Below the pieces are notes generated by a model. The model was given only the letters and a program-made list of their open reading frames with translations, had not been told where the DNA came from and ran no database searches. The position numbers and the translations under genes were made by a program. Shown here piece after piece: positions 31,877-41,362 of a stretch of DNA of 64,000 nt (its first letter is position 1; each line of letters starts with the position of its first letter). Where the stretch lies: assembly GCA_965219495.1 (NCBI GenBank), contig OZ244777.1, forward strand, positions 4,526,001 to 4,590,000. Reading direction: 5' to 3'. This DNA is from CAZPXZ01 sp965219495 (lineage in GTDB: Bacteria; Pseudomonadota; Alphaproteobacteria; Rhodobacterales; CAZPXZ01).

Positions 31877-34309
31877 TCAACTCGACCGCGCGGCCGCTGC
31901 CCGCAATCGTTCGAGCACTTCGGCCTCGAGCGGAACTGCGGGGGACGCGAGGACCAGCCGGCGTATTTCCGCAATATCGTCGGCATACTCGGCGAGCCGC
32001 CGCTTGTATGCTGCCCGGGTCTTCGTGCAAACCAGCGTATGCGGGCTTCCGCGCTTCTCGGTCACGCAATCAATGTCGGCCTGCGCGGTTCGAATCTGTT
32101 TGCGAAGGTGTTCGCGCAAATTCTGTCGAACCCGGAAGAGATGGCGGTGAGCAACGGGATCGCTGCAAAATTCTTGGAGTTTCGTGCAATGTTCGCAACG
32201 GCAGTCGATTTCGACAGGTAGCACCCAATCGCCAGGCGCAACCGGCGGAAGTTCGCTACGCTCCAGCAGGCGCTTTGCCGCTTGACGCCAGAGCATCTTG
32301 AACGCCCTGCTGGTTTCGGCCTCGTCCGGCCCTTCGATCCACAACTGCTCAACGGCCTGCGGTAGCGCACGGAGCGGAGGCGCCGCTTTAGGGAATTCGA
32401 TAAGCAGCGCCGCAGCCGCTTCCGCGTCATCCTGGAGATCAAATTGCCATGTCAGCTGGAAGAGTTTCTGCAGGTCTTTGGCGCTGAGCGACTCCGGGGA
32501 GCGGTACGAGGAATACCAGCCAGCCTGTGCGGGTTCCTTCTTCGAGAGCTCTCTCGCTGCGAGAGGAAGAGTTTCGCAAATGGTCTTGACGAGTTTCTGC
32601 AGCACTTCGCGCCAAACCGTTTCCGCTTGGCCATCTTGCGTTTCCGACAATCGCCAGGCTAGATCGAGTATTCCGGCAGTGTTGCATGGAAACTTCTCTC
32701 GCACGAGCTGGGCCAGGAGTTCGCCGGATGCGCGGGGACCCATCGCCCCCGACACGGTCAGCAGTTCATCGTTCAATGCGGCAGCGTAGTTGGGCAGGAC
32801 GATTTCCCGGAGAAACCGCAACGTCACGCTGTTGTCGCCGACGGTCCGCAGCAGCCGAATACCGTCCGAGCAACTCTCTTGCCAGTCTTCCTCCTCGTAG
32901 GGTATTGGCGCTGGCCAGAAATCGATCAGGTCCGAGAGAAAAACGCGGAAATGCGGAGACAATTCCGTCTGCTCGCCGCTTCGCCGCCATTCGGATTCGA
33001 CGAATTGGACAATCGACTCAGCGCCGCCTCGCGAGAGAACCTTCACCGATTTTTCCCGGGGCCACAATACCAACGCGGCTGCACGATAGGTGCGTTCGAG
33101 GGTCACGCCTGCGTTTCCGGTCGCTTCTTGGAGCCACTCTTCGTCCGGGTGCGCGTCATCAAGCCCCCCTTCCGGCATCAATTCGCCATCGCGCAGCGGA
33201 ATTCGTACAAACGCCGGCTTCTCTCCATTTGGCGCCACCCAATCATCGAGCCAGTGATCGTCTTCGAACACCTCGTCCATTTCGTAGTCGGAAGCAGCAT
33301 CCTCTTCATCGTAGCGCCCGTAACCGGAGCCACTGTATTCTGCGCTGCCGGCTTGCTGGATATGCACGATGGCGGCATGCAAGACAAAACCTGCGCGGTC
33401 CGCGGCCTGTTTGAGCGTCCGGGCGACAGACGCGTCGATATTCTTGAGCGTAGGAAACGAAAGCCCGGCTTCGCTGTAATTGTGCTCCAGCAGCCAGACA
33501 ATTTTCTCCGCAGCCTCGGGATTCTCTCTCGATTCCTCAAGCAACGCGGCAATCGTGTCGACCTGTGAACCAAAATCCGGGGCGTATTGGAGTTTCGCCG
33601 CACTTTCATCCGTCTCCAGCAGGAGATTATACACGAGGCAGATGCGGTGCCCTTCGACGACTGGGAGCACCTCGTGCTCGCAGTCGCAGTAGAAAGCGGC
33701 GTAGTTGAGTTCGGACGCCTCTTCGGCTCGCATGTTTACGCGTGTTTCATGCCCCGCGTGCCGAACAACCAATTCTCCGCCGCTTCCGGTCGTCGGCAAG
33801 GCAATGACCAGCGTAGCCACCATCCCGGGTTCTTTTTCCGTGTCCCGATGGCTGGCGAAGAATCCGCCTGGTTCGTAAAGCAGCAACTTGTAGAGCTTCG
33901 CGCTGGTCCGGTCGCGGGGACAACCGAGGCCTTCCGCCGCGTGGTCGAGAATTCGTCCGAACGTATCGCGCCAAGACGCGCCTCCCAGTCCAATTTTCCC
34001 GGGAGAGATTTGCCGGCAATTGCGAACGGAAGTATCCAGCAGCGTATGCGGGCCTTTCCCGTACGGCGCCTGTTCTGCGACCGTGATCAGGGATCTTACT
34101 TGCTCCGGGAGAACGGGAAATGCAATGGTGCCGACGCCTTCGACGGTCATTTGGGGCATCGGAACGTGGAGTTTCTCGTGCATGCAGTAGTCACCGGGCC
34201 GGTCTATTGATTTGAGCTGGTCTGCCAGCCGCGAGAAGTTTTCATTGTATTCGATTTCCATTGGACGGACGCTCTCCAAAATCACTCGATGCGGGTCTTC
34301 GACTTTCAT
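31877..34309 (-). CDS. Large 2OG-Fe(II) oxygenase-domain protein, function unknown
   Basis: 810 residues from 'MKVEDPHRVILES', chosen because GGAAA precedes it. The N-terminal third carries a prolyl-4-hydroxylase-like jelly-roll. 'SHRDTEKEPGMVATLVIALP' holds the HxD metal pair near residue 150, the distal His is in 'YCDCEHEVLPV' near 206, and the 2-oxoglutarate-binding Arg is in 'GHRICLVYNLLLE'. The remaining 570 residues are helical and acidic with no domain I recognise. Near the end, 'CRCEHCTKLQEFCSDPVAHR' looks like a small metal-binding knot. It probably hydroxylates a protein or other macromolecule. It stands alone. Confidence 0.75.
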   Translation of the reverse strand: MKVEDPHRVILESVRPMEIEYNENFSRLADQLKSIDRPGDYCMHEKLHVPMPQMTVEGVGTIAFPVLPEQVRSLITVAEQAPYGKGPHTLLDTSVRNCRQISPGKIGLGGASWRDTFGRILDHAAEGLGCPRDRTSAKLYKLLLYEPGGFFASHRDTEKEPGMVATLVIALPTTGSGGELVVRHAGHETRVNMRAEEASELNYAAFYCDCEHEVLPVVEGHRICLVYNLLLETDESAAKLQYAPDFGSQVDTIAALLEESRENPEAAEKIVWLLEHNYSEAGLSFPTLKNIDASVARTLKQAADRAGFVLHAAIVHIQQAGSAEYSGSGYGRYDEEDAASDYEMDEVFEDDHWLDDWVAPNGEKPAFVRIPLRDGELMPEGGLDDAHPDEEWLQEATGNAGVTLERTYRAAALVLWPREKSVKVLSRGGAESIVQFVESEWRRSGEQTELSPHFRVFLSDLIDFWPAPIPYEEEDWQESCSDGIRLLRTVGDNSVTLRFLREIVLPNYAAALNDELLTVSGAMGPRASGELLAQLVREKFPCNTAGILDLAWRLSETQDGQAETVWREVLQKLVKTICETLPLAARELSKKEPAQAGWYSSYRSPESLSAKDLQKLFQLTWQFDLQDDAEAAAALLIEFPKAAPPLRALPQAVEQLWIEGPDEAETSRAFKMLWRQAAKRLLERSELPPVAPGDWVLPVEIDCRCEHCTKLQEFCSDPVAHRHLFRVRQNLREHLRKQIRTAQADIDCVTEKRGSPHTLVCTKTRAAYKRRLAEYADDIAEIRRLVLASPAVPLEAEVLERLRAAAARSS

Positions 34310-35333
34310 ACGCCGTTTCCGCGATCCCTCATTTCCATGAACTCGCGAGCAATGGTTACAGTAATTTGGCCCATCGCTCGGAATCAACTTCTAGATTTGT
34401 GGAATCGAATGACACATTAGTTGTTTAACTGTTTCTCCAGGGAACGCAAAGAGCGCGGATACACGGATTCCACATCGATTCGCTCCGCTTCGAGTTACGT
34501 CTTTGCTGCAGCCGTGTTTGATGTTGGCGGAATCGAAGTTCACTCAACCGTGGGCCATTTCCAACTCCAGCGTTGTAACGCGCAGATGCCGGCGCATCCT
34601 TTCCTCTTCCGCATGTTCGCACATTGGCGGCTTGTTGCGAGTCGTGAATTTGAGCAAAAGATAAACTGTTTCGAGGATGGGATTTGGGCTGTAGCCCATT
34701 TCTAATTCTGACTTGGCTTTTGAGGCGGCCGGATAGGTCGCACCAGCGTCGCGCAGCATTGAAGCGGTGTCGAGACGCCTGCAGCGGCTTGAACGGGGCG
34801 GCATGCTCGTAAAGCAGAAGGATTCGACGGCTGCAGGAAATTCAACCGAATTGCGGATGCGGCCCGGTTTCGCTCTCACCGGATTCGACAACGATTCGGG
34901 AATAGGGGCGACCCCCACCCCGCTATGGGAGAGAGCTTCTACGTCGGTATGAGGCGATGCTTCGTTCTCGTGTCGATAGAGTGCATGTATGTATTTGATA
35001 TCACTAGCTGGCTTTTGCTCTTGCTCACAAACCGAATGGTCTTCGACAATATTTTTGCACCGTGTAAGCATCAACAGTCCGCCAATTGTTCCCGTCTTCC
35101 CGTTTTTCGCTCATCTGAGCGCGGCAGAGGCGCAGGTATGGAACATGCAGGCCCGGGAACGGCCAACGCTGGATGCGACGGCCATCAACCTTCTTGGGAC
35201 CGAGCGCGAAGGCGTCCTGCCGCTGGAGATGGGGGGGGACGCGTGAGGGATCGGGAGGATGAGCGATCGACGTGCGTCAACTCATGACCCGTATTCGAGT
35301 CAGTCAGTACTGGTTTGAAGTCGTCTGGAGAGT
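34310..35333. other. Non-coding or decayed region, no intact gene
   Basis: About 1 kb of short frames without recognisable domains. A plus-strand frame ending near 35246 (containing 'LGTEREGVLPLEMGGDA') reads like the tail of a real protein, but I could not identify it. This is the left edge of a relic-rich segment. Confidence 0.4.
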
Positions 35334-35540
35334 ATGGACATGGCCGCAAATAGGGAGCAGTTCGTGCAGCAGGCCGCCTCGGGCGGCAAGTATGCCCCGC
35401 TCTATCGCCGGCTGTCCGCTCGGACTAGATCCCATGGGCGGGTTTCATTTGCGGAGATCGAAGCGATTCTGGGCTTCGAGCTGCCTGCTTCGGCGCGGCT
35501 CTACCGGCCGTGGTGGTCGAACCAGAAACGGGGCGCTGGC
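35334..35540 (+). pseudogene. DUF7662-like protein fragment
   Basis: 'GGKYAPLYRRLSARTRSHGR' followed by 'VSFAEIEAILGFELPASARL' and 'RPWWSNQ' matches the small DUF7662 domain, usually about 80-100 residues and found alone or in restriction or regulatory proteins. Similarity stops after 'GAGH', where the expected Trp-rich C-terminal part is replaced by unrelated sequence, so a frameshift or deletion is likely. The frame stays open to 35915 without further similarity. It sits just upstream of a PIN-toxin relic. Confidence 0.55.
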
Positions 35541-35751
35541 CACAGGACGACGCCGGGGAAAGCAGTTGAGCTCTGGATCTTCTTCGCCACTAACGTTTTG
35601 GCGCGGGCGCGTTTCGAGACCGTACCGAGCCACGGCCTCGCTCGGCGCCGAATGAGAGAAGCCGACGAAAGCGGGGAAGCGCTGCGTATCAGCCGGCAGG
35701 CGCTGCAGGAATATCCGGCGACGGTGACCCCGCCGCAGCCCCGGTCGCCAT

Positions 35752-36000
35752 GGATGCGGCCCTCGATCACGTGGCGTTACTGGACGCACGTTTCGAGATT
35801 CTGGAGGACGGGCGGAAGTCGTGGACATGCCGACGGCCTTGTGCCGCAAGGTGCCGGTGGCGGGGAAGCAGGTCCACGACGCCAATATCGTGGCGACCAT
35901 GCTGGCGCATGGTGAGTGGCGGCTGTTGACCTTCAACAAAAGCGATTTTCGTCGTTACGGGGAACGCATCGCGTGGACCGACATGGAGCGAGCGGCATGA
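35752..36000 (+). pseudogene. VapC-like PIN-domain toxin, C-terminal remnant with frameshift
   Basis: The last 60 codons read 'VDMPTALCRKVPVAGKQVHD' then 'ANIVATMLAHGEWRLLTFNK' and 'SDFRRYGERIAW', the classic C-terminal half of VapC PIN toxins with the conserved Asp in 'VHDANIVA' and 'TFNKSDF'. Upstream similarity ('LLDARFEILEDG') lies in another frame, so there is a frameshift near 35815. The N-terminal catalytic Asp region and any VapB antitoxin are missing. It is not expected to be functional. Confidence 0.65.
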
Positions 36001-36454
36001 ACCGGACAAGCCGGTCCCGGGGCTCGCGGCCAGGCAACGGGTCGAAAAAGGCCTCGACACGCTGCGGAGCGATCTCTGACCTTATGTCGCCGGACCCGAT
36101 TGAGATGTCCAATGCGGTCTCCAGAGCGATGGGCATCCTCGGCGTCGAAACGATACGAGACCGGAGGTTCTGGTCCTGAAGCTTCTGGAGCTGAGCAGGC
36201 AGCTTGATCTTGCGCGAACGGAAGGTGGCAATTGCAAACTTCAACTCAACGCAGTGCGCCTCGCTCCTGAACACTTTCAGTCTTCTGCCCAGATCGAAGG
36301 GTGCGGTGGATCAGCCTTCAGATCCGTGACCATCTCTTCGAGCCGGTCGGGCTACATTTCCGACCGACCTCCGTGTGTGGCCCTGCGAGTACTGTCGCAT
36401 TCGCCAGCGTCTCTGCAGCTTCGCTTCGCCCTCAAATACGAGTGCGTTCGGCTT
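36001..36454. other. No recognisable gene
   Basis: Short frames on both strands only, none recognised. The region separates two relics. Confidence 0.4.
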
Positions 36455-36765
36455 CTAGTCGGTCGTGGGGCCGGCCTCAACGCTGTGCGGAACGGGAAAA
36501 TAGACCATGGTCCGGTGGTCGGAGACTAGCACGCCGATGCGAACGGCTGACTGTTCGCGTATCTCAAACATCTGCAGAGAGTTTGCCTCACGGATGGTTT
36601 CCAGGGCTTGCATGTCGCCATAGCCCATACGATAGACCTCGGGGTTGGCGCCGAGGATGACCGTCAAGGGACCGTGCAGACAGGTTTCCGATGCGCTCCC
36701 CAAGCGCCTCGCCAATCGGAGTCGTCAGGTCGGGGGCGGCGATGATCAGCTGGCGTGTCGCGCAG
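36455..36765 (-). pseudogene. Fragment of an unidentified conserved protein
   Basis: Two adjacent minus-strand frames together read as one protein: 'QLIIAAPDLTTPIGEALGER' and 'IGNLSARSL' in one frame, then 'TVILGANPEVYRMGYGDMQA' and 'VRIGVLVSDHRTMVYFPVPH' in the other. This implies a frameshift near 36670. The end 'EAGPTTD' is a stop-bounded tail. It may belong to a phospholipase-D-like or regulatory family, but I cannot name it. The N-terminus cannot be traced. Confidence 0.45.
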
Positions 36766-37125
36766 TCTCACCTTGATTGTCGCGCTACAAATCTTTGGAC
36801 GCCGGGCGTTGGGGCCGGAGAGAGCGTTCGAATTCGAGCGGAAACCGCGTTTTTCAAGAGTGGCAACGCTGCACGTAGCCACGAGGTCGTGGATAGCTGC
36901 GAATGCGCGCTCGAGACCTTGCAGGCGGGCTGCCGGTTCGACGGATACGCCGGCTGGAGCGCAGGACAACCCCATCGCATCTTTGTCCGTGGTTGGCGCC
37001 GCCTCTGGCAGAACGAGCGAATTTCCGCAGCCCCCATGTCTCAAGACAAGTTTCTCAAACTGACGATTGTCTACAGTTTATTTCATACCATTGACAGTAG
37101 GGGTCGGATCGGCCAATCTGCGGTC

Positions 37126-37845
37126 ATGCCACGAACACAAGACATGATGGAGACTCTGGACCTGCTGCGGTCCAACTCGCTAACCAGCGCGGTTTACGAA
37201 AGTATCGAAGCCATGATCCTCCAGGGGGATTTGCAGCCGGGTCAGCGTGTCAAGGAAAGTGCACTCGCAGAAAAGCTGGCAATAAGCCGCGGACCGGTGC
37301 GTGAGGCGCTTCGTGCGCTGGAGCAGGTGGGACTTGTCAAACTGGTTGCGCGCCGCGGCGTATTCGTGCGGGAGATGAGCCATAAGCAGGTCTTGGATGT
37401 CTATGACGTGCGGGCCAGCCTGTTTGGAGCTGCCGGTCAGGTTCTCGTGGAAACGGTTACGCTGGGTCAGCTCAGGGAACTCCAGACCCTTATGGACGAA
37501 ATGGAAGTTGTTGCGACTTCGGGCAATGTCGAAAGCTATTACCCACTCAATCTGGAGTTCCACGATCTTCTCGTGACGTTTTCGGGAAACGCCGAGTTGG
37601 CCAGCATTTACCAAAGCCAGGTCAAGAAGATGCATCTGTCAAGGCAAAGGGCGTTGGTTACCCGTGGAGGACTGGATGCATCCGTCCGCGAACACAGAAT
37701 AATTCTCAGGTGCCTCAAGCAACGCGACGCGCTGGCGGCACGCAAAGCCATGGAAGCTCATATATTGGCCGGGAAGCGGCGTTTTCTCCTCGCAAGCCGG
37801 AATGCATCCGGTAGCGCCAAAAAAGACAATTCAAATGAGAATTAA
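37126..37845 (+). CDS. GntR-family transcriptional regulator (FadR/FCD type)
   Basis: A 239-residue protein. The winged helix 'LTSAVYESIEAMILQGDLQP' through 'ISRGPVREALRALEQVGLVK' (residues 17-75) is a GntR DNA-binding domain. The rest is an all-helical FCD ligand domain with 'NLEFHDLLVTFSGN' and 'EHRIILRCLKQRDALAARKA', whose His residues usually bind a metal and a carboxylate effector. It is the first gene of a catabolic operon and overlaps the next gene by 11 bases, so it is probably its own operon's repressor. In-frame ATGs at 37126, 37144 and 37147 are all possible starts. TTGACA at 37091 could be its -35 box. Confidence 0.9.
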   Translation: MPRTQDMMETLDLLRSNSLTSAVYESIEAMILQGDLQPGQRVKESALAEKLAISRGPVREALRALEQVGLVKLVARRGVFVREMSHKQVLDVYDVRASLFGAAGQVLVETVTLGQLRELQTLMDEMEVVATSGNVESYYPLNLEFHDLLVTFSGNAELASIYQSQVKKMHLSRQRALVTRGGLDASVREHRIILRCLKQRDALAARKAMEAHILAGKRRFLLASRNASGSAKKDNSNEN

Positions 37846-38929
37846 GGCAATCCGGGCCAGCGTGCACAACATTCCGGTGTCGGTCCCGTTGCTGGATCAG
37901 CCGATTGAAGACCGCAAGGTCGTCATTTGCGAGGTGCAAACAGAAAGCGGCCATATCGGGCTTGGCCTGACAGGACAATTTCTTCCCTTCGCCGTACAGG
38001 TCGCGCTGGAACAAGAGTTTGCACCGCTTCTCACGGGCATGGATGTCCGCGATGTCGAAGCCATTCATGCCCAAGTCTGGTGGAAGCTGAACCCGCGCGC
38101 CATGACTGGTGTTGTGTCCAGCGCATTGTCGTGTCTGGACATCGCTCTCTGGGACATTCAAGGAAAGGCGGCGGGGCGAACCGTTGCCCAGTTGCTTGGG
38201 GGCGCCCGAACTTCCTGCCCCACATACGTTACGTTCGGTTTTCCCGAATATGATCGGGAACAGCTGGTGCAAGCGGCACGAGACCAAGTGAACGCCGGAA
38301 ACAAGCGTCTCAAGATCGTGGTCGCGGCGACGAAGGGCGGATGGGAAGAAGACGCAGTTCGAATACGCCGGGTTCGCGAAGCTGTTGGCGATGAAGCCCA
38401 ATTGATGATTGACGCGAACTATATGTTCAATCCGCACGAAGCCCGAATGCTTTGCCGGGCTGTCGAAGATGTCGGAATTACATGGTTCGAGGAGCCGCTG
38501 CACCAGAATGATGCCCGGGCGCTCGCCGACCTCCGGTCGAAGACCGGGATCCCCTTGGCGGCCGGACAAATGGAGGGGCACAGGTGGCGGCTTCGGGAAT
38601 TAGTGGAATACCAAGCAGTCGATGTCTTGCAGCCGAACTGCGTCTACAATGGCGGCTATACGGAGACCCGCAAGGTCGCCCATCTGGCCCAAATCTACAA
38701 CCTGCCGATCGCCAACGGGGGTGGCTGGCCGCTCTTCAACATGCACACGATGGCCGCGTTCATGAACGGCTGGCTGGTTGAGTTCCACCTCGGGATGCAA
38801 TTCGTCGGAGAGCGCTTGTTCATCGATCCGCCACGTCCGCAAGAAGGGATTGTGAATATTCCCAATTCTCCGGGCCTCGGACTGGACCCGAATCGCGACG
38901 CGCTCAGAGACACTCGGGTGAAGTCGTAA
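37835..38929 (+). CDS. Enolase-superfamily enzyme (mandelate racemase/muconate lactonizing type)
   Basis: 364 residues from 'MRIKAIRASVHNIPVSVP'. The capping domain fills the first 130 residues. The barrel has the KxK base motif 'KRLKIVV' near 166, the metal ligands Asp in 'LMIDANYMFNP' and Glu in 'WFEEPLHQND', and the end motif 'NGGGWPLFNMHTM' with 'NGWLVEFHLGMQF'. The third ligand segment reads 'LAAGQMEGHRWR', where most relatives have a Gly-Glu. The enzyme abstracts a proton alpha to a carboxylate (racemase, dehydratase or cycloisomerase). It is cotranscribed with an amine/amide uptake and breakdown set, so the substrate is probably a related acid. Confidence 0.88.
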   Translation: MRIKAIRASVHNIPVSVPLLDQPIEDRKVVICEVQTESGHIGLGLTGQFLPFAVQVALEQEFAPLLTGMDVRDVEAIHAQVWWKLNPRAMTGVVSSALSCLDIALWDIQGKAAGRTVAQLLGGARTSCPTYVTFGFPEYDREQLVQAARDQVNAGNKRLKIVVAATKGGWEEDAVRIRRVREAVGDEAQLMIDANYMFNPHEARMLCRAVEDVGITWFEEPLHQNDARALADLRSKTGIPLAAGQMEGHRWRLRELVEYQAVDVLQPNCVYNGGYTETRKVAHLAQIYNLPIANGGGWPLFNMHTMAAFMNGWLVEFHLGMQFVGERLFIDPPRPQEGIVNIPNSPGLGLDPNRDALRDTRVKS

Positions 38930-39010
38930 AGAGCCGACAGGCTCAAACAGCGTGTAAACCGATTCAATAGTTTGGCATTAGGCACACGAAACTTCAGAAA
39001 GGAGAACGAA

Positions 39011-40174
39011 ATGACTGACAAAGGGATTCATGCGAAGAAGACCGGGCGGGGCGACGTCGATCGCCGGGGGCTCCTTCGTGGTGCTGGAGCAGCATGGGCG
39101 ATGATGGGATTGGCATCGGTTGTTCCCGGTGTGGCCCGATCCGCTGAGATGGCCAAGCAATTGCGCTGGCTGGAATATACACACTTGCAGAAGCCCATTT
39201 TTACCGAGCCATTTGAAGAAATGACCGGGATCGAGTTGGTGAAGGGCGCCATCCAGAATGATGACACCACGCTCGCCCTGCTTGCGGCGGGAGGAACTGA
39301 CAGCTGGGATGTCTTCCATATGGGTGATCTGAAAAATCACCCCATTCTCGTGCGTAACGGCCTTGCGCAGCCGATCGACTACGGTCGCATTCCCAACGCG
39401 GAACATATCATGCCCGTATTCGAGTCATTCATCGGAACCAATATGGCCGGGCCCGAAGGCAAAGTGTATGGCGTCCCCAGTCGCTGGGGTGTCGACACGA
39501 TCGGATATCGAACCGATATGCTGGATCCGCCAGAATCTGTACAGGCGCTCTGGGACGAGAAATACAAGGGCAAGATCGCGATGCCGGACTATGCCCTCTA
39601 CGAAATTGTCTATGCGGCCCAGTACCTCGGCTATCCGCGGGAACAATATTACCGTCTTACCTCGGCACAATTGCAGGAGTGCAAGAAGGCTCTGCTCGCC
39701 CAAAAGCCGCTGCTCAAGGGGTATTGGCTGAGCGATGCCGACGTGGTCAATCTCTGGACCAGCGACGAAATCTGGTTGGCGGGAGCCCTGTGGGCGGGCA
39801 CGACTGCCACACTGCGATCAGAAAATTTCCCCGTGGCGCGCACTGTACCCAAGGAAGGGGCACCCGGATTCATAAATGTCGCGTATGTAAGCGCAGGAGC
39901 CAAGCCGGAAGCGATAGAGGCTGCGTACCTGTTTTTCGATTACCTGCTGGGTGCGGAATTCGGTTCGAGAATCGGCGAGCACGGACGCTACGCCACGGTC
40001 ACGGGCGCGGGACAGGGGGATCTGCCGCCGGAGATCCAGGAGGAAATCTTCCTCAAATACGTAGATAATCTGGGCGAGTTGGTCGATTTCATGGTTCCTC
40101 CGGTTAACCCGGACACGGGTGAGCTCAACTACGACGAGTGGATCACGATCTGGAACGAGGTCAAGGCTGCCTAG
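39011..40174 (+). CDS. Periplasmic binding protein, spermidine/putrescine (PotD) type, Tat-exported
   Basis: A 387-residue protein with a Tat-type signal: 'DRRGLLRGAGAAWAMMG' (twin Arg) followed by a hydrophobic stretch and likely cleavage after 'VARSA'. Shine-Dalgarno AAAGGAG lies 7-13 bases before the ATG at 39011. The mature part has 'DSWDVFHMGDLKN', 'KVYGVPSRWGVDTIGYRTD' and 'AYLFFDYLLGAEFGSRI', typical of PotD/PotF-like proteins. It delivers its ligand to the permeases encoded downstream. Tat export suggests folding before export. The polyamine label is by family; relatives bind many cationic or amino compounds. Confidence 0.9.
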   Translation: MTDKGIHAKKTGRGDVDRRGLLRGAGAAWAMMGLASVVPGVARSAEMAKQLRWLEYTHLQKPIFTEPFEEMTGIELVKGAIQNDDTTLALLAAGGTDSWDVFHMGDLKNHPILVRNGLAQPIDYGRIPNAEHIMPVFESFIGTNMAGPEGKVYGVPSRWGVDTIGYRTDMLDPPESVQALWDEKYKGKIAMPDYALYEIVYAAQYLGYPREQYYRLTSAQLQECKKALLAQKPLLKGYWLSDADVVNLWTSDEIWLAGALWAGTTATLRSENFPVARTVPKEGAPGFINVAYVSAGAKPEAIEAAYLFFDYLLGAEFGSRIGEHGRYATVTGAGQGDLPPEIQEEIFLKYVDNLGELVDFMVPPVNPDTGELNYDEWITIWNEVKAA

Positions 40175-40190
40175 AGGTTTGCCGCGCCTG

Positions 40191-40218
40191 GGCGCCGCCC
40201 TGTTCGCGGGGCGGCGCC
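40191..40218 (+). promoter_or_regulatory. Intercistronic hairpin between binding-protein and ATPase genes
   Basis: A perfect 10-bp stem (GGCGCCGCCC / GGGCGGCGCC) with an 8-base loop, in the 66-base gap after the binding-protein stop. There is no U-run. It could stabilise the binding-protein mRNA or partly attenuate the downstream genes. Confidence 0.6.
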
Positions 40219-40240
40219 TCCAAATGGTCAATGAAGTTTG

Positions 40241-41362
40241 ATGGCGGACCTGGTAGAATCGACAAACCCGGTCCTCGAGGTTCGTTCACTCACCAAGAGG
40301 TTCGGGCAATTTGTGGCGGTCGACGATGTTTCTTTCGATGTGGCAGGTGGAAGCTTTGTCTCGCTTCTTGGCCCGAGCGGTTCGGGCAAGACGACCATCC
40401 TCAGAATGGTGGCCGGTTTCGAGACGCCCTCGGCTGGCACGATTTTTCTGAACCGGGAAAGGATTAACGAAGAGCGGCCGCACCAACGAAACGTGTCGAC
40501 TGTATTTCAGCAGTACGCATTGTTTCCGCACATGAGTGTATTTGACAACATTGCATTTGGTCTGGAATGCCGAGAGTTGCCGCGCCGGGAGATAGACAAA
40601 AGGGTCAGTGAGATTCTGGTTCTTACGCAACTCACAGGAAAGAATTCACGTCGTATCCAGACGTTGAGCGGCGGTGAGCAACAGCGCGTCGCCTTGGCGC
40701 GATCCTTGGTAACGAATCCCAGCCTGTTGCTGCTCGACGAGCCGCTCGGGGCGCTTGACTTCAAGCTCCGGCGGGAAATGGCAGCCGAATTGAAACGAAT
40801 TCACGCGCACCTCAACATGACCTTTCTCTATGTCACACACGACCAGGAAGAGGCGCTGAGCATGAGCGACCGCGTGATCGTCCTGCACGGCGGCAAGATC
40901 GTTCAAACCGGTAGTCCTGACGACATCTACTGGCGACCCCGAACGCGCTTTGTTGCGGATTTTCTCGGGGGCGCCAACGTGTTGTCCGGAAACGTTGTGG
41001 ATGTGGATCCAGTTCGCGGCGTGGTTCGGCTCACCCTGGGAGCGTCCGGCGATCAGGCCGTGGTCGGCTTGGGGTGTGGTCCGACGGAGCGTGGTTCCTC
41101 CGTGAGCTTCGCCATCCGGGGAGAACGAATTTCGATCGATAGCGGCGCGGAGGGCAAAGACAACGTATTCCGTGCGACCTTGAAGGATGTCCGGTTCTAC
41201 GGTTCAACCACCGAACTGGAGGTTCGTCTCAGTGGAGGTCAGTCCCTGCGGGTTCGCGGAAGCGAGATGCCGGGGCTTGGTGATGGTTCGATTGGCGGCC
41301 TGGTCTCGATTGGCTGGGATGCGAAGGATGCCGTCCCCATGCTTGCCGGCGAATCCTCATGA
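40241..41362 (+). CDS. ABC transporter ATP-binding protein, PotA type
   Basis: A 373-residue ATPase. Walker A 'GPSGSGKTT' is near residue 44, the Q-loop 'FQQYALFPH' follows, signature 'LSGGEQQRVALARSL' near 142, Walker B 'LLLLDEPLGALD' near 163 and H-loop 'VTHDQEEAL'. The C-terminal 120 residues form a TOBE-type regulatory domain ('RGERISIDSG'). I use the ATG at 41 bases 5' of 'VLEVRSLTKRFG' (40241); TTG at 40238 is in frame. It overlaps the next permease by 4 bases. It powers uptake of the ligand bound by the Tat-exported binding protein. Confidence 0.93.
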   Translation: MADLVESTNPVLEVRSLTKRFGQFVAVDDVSFDVAGGSFVSLLGPSGSGKTTILRMVAGFETPSAGTIFLNRERINEERPHQRNVSTVFQQYALFPHMSVFDNIAFGLECRELPRREIDKRVSEILVLTQLTGKNSRRIQTLSGGEQQRVALARSLVTNPSLLLLDEPLGALDFKLRREMAAELKRIHAHLNMTFLYVTHDQEEALSMSDRVIVLHGGKIVQTGSPDDIYWRPRTRFVADFLGGANVLSGNVVDVDPVRGVVRLTLGASGDQAVVGLGCGPTERGSSVSFAIRGERISIDSGAEGKDNVFRATLKDVRFYGSTTELEVRLSGGQSLRVRGSEMPGLGDGSIGGLVSIGWDAKDAVPMLAGESS

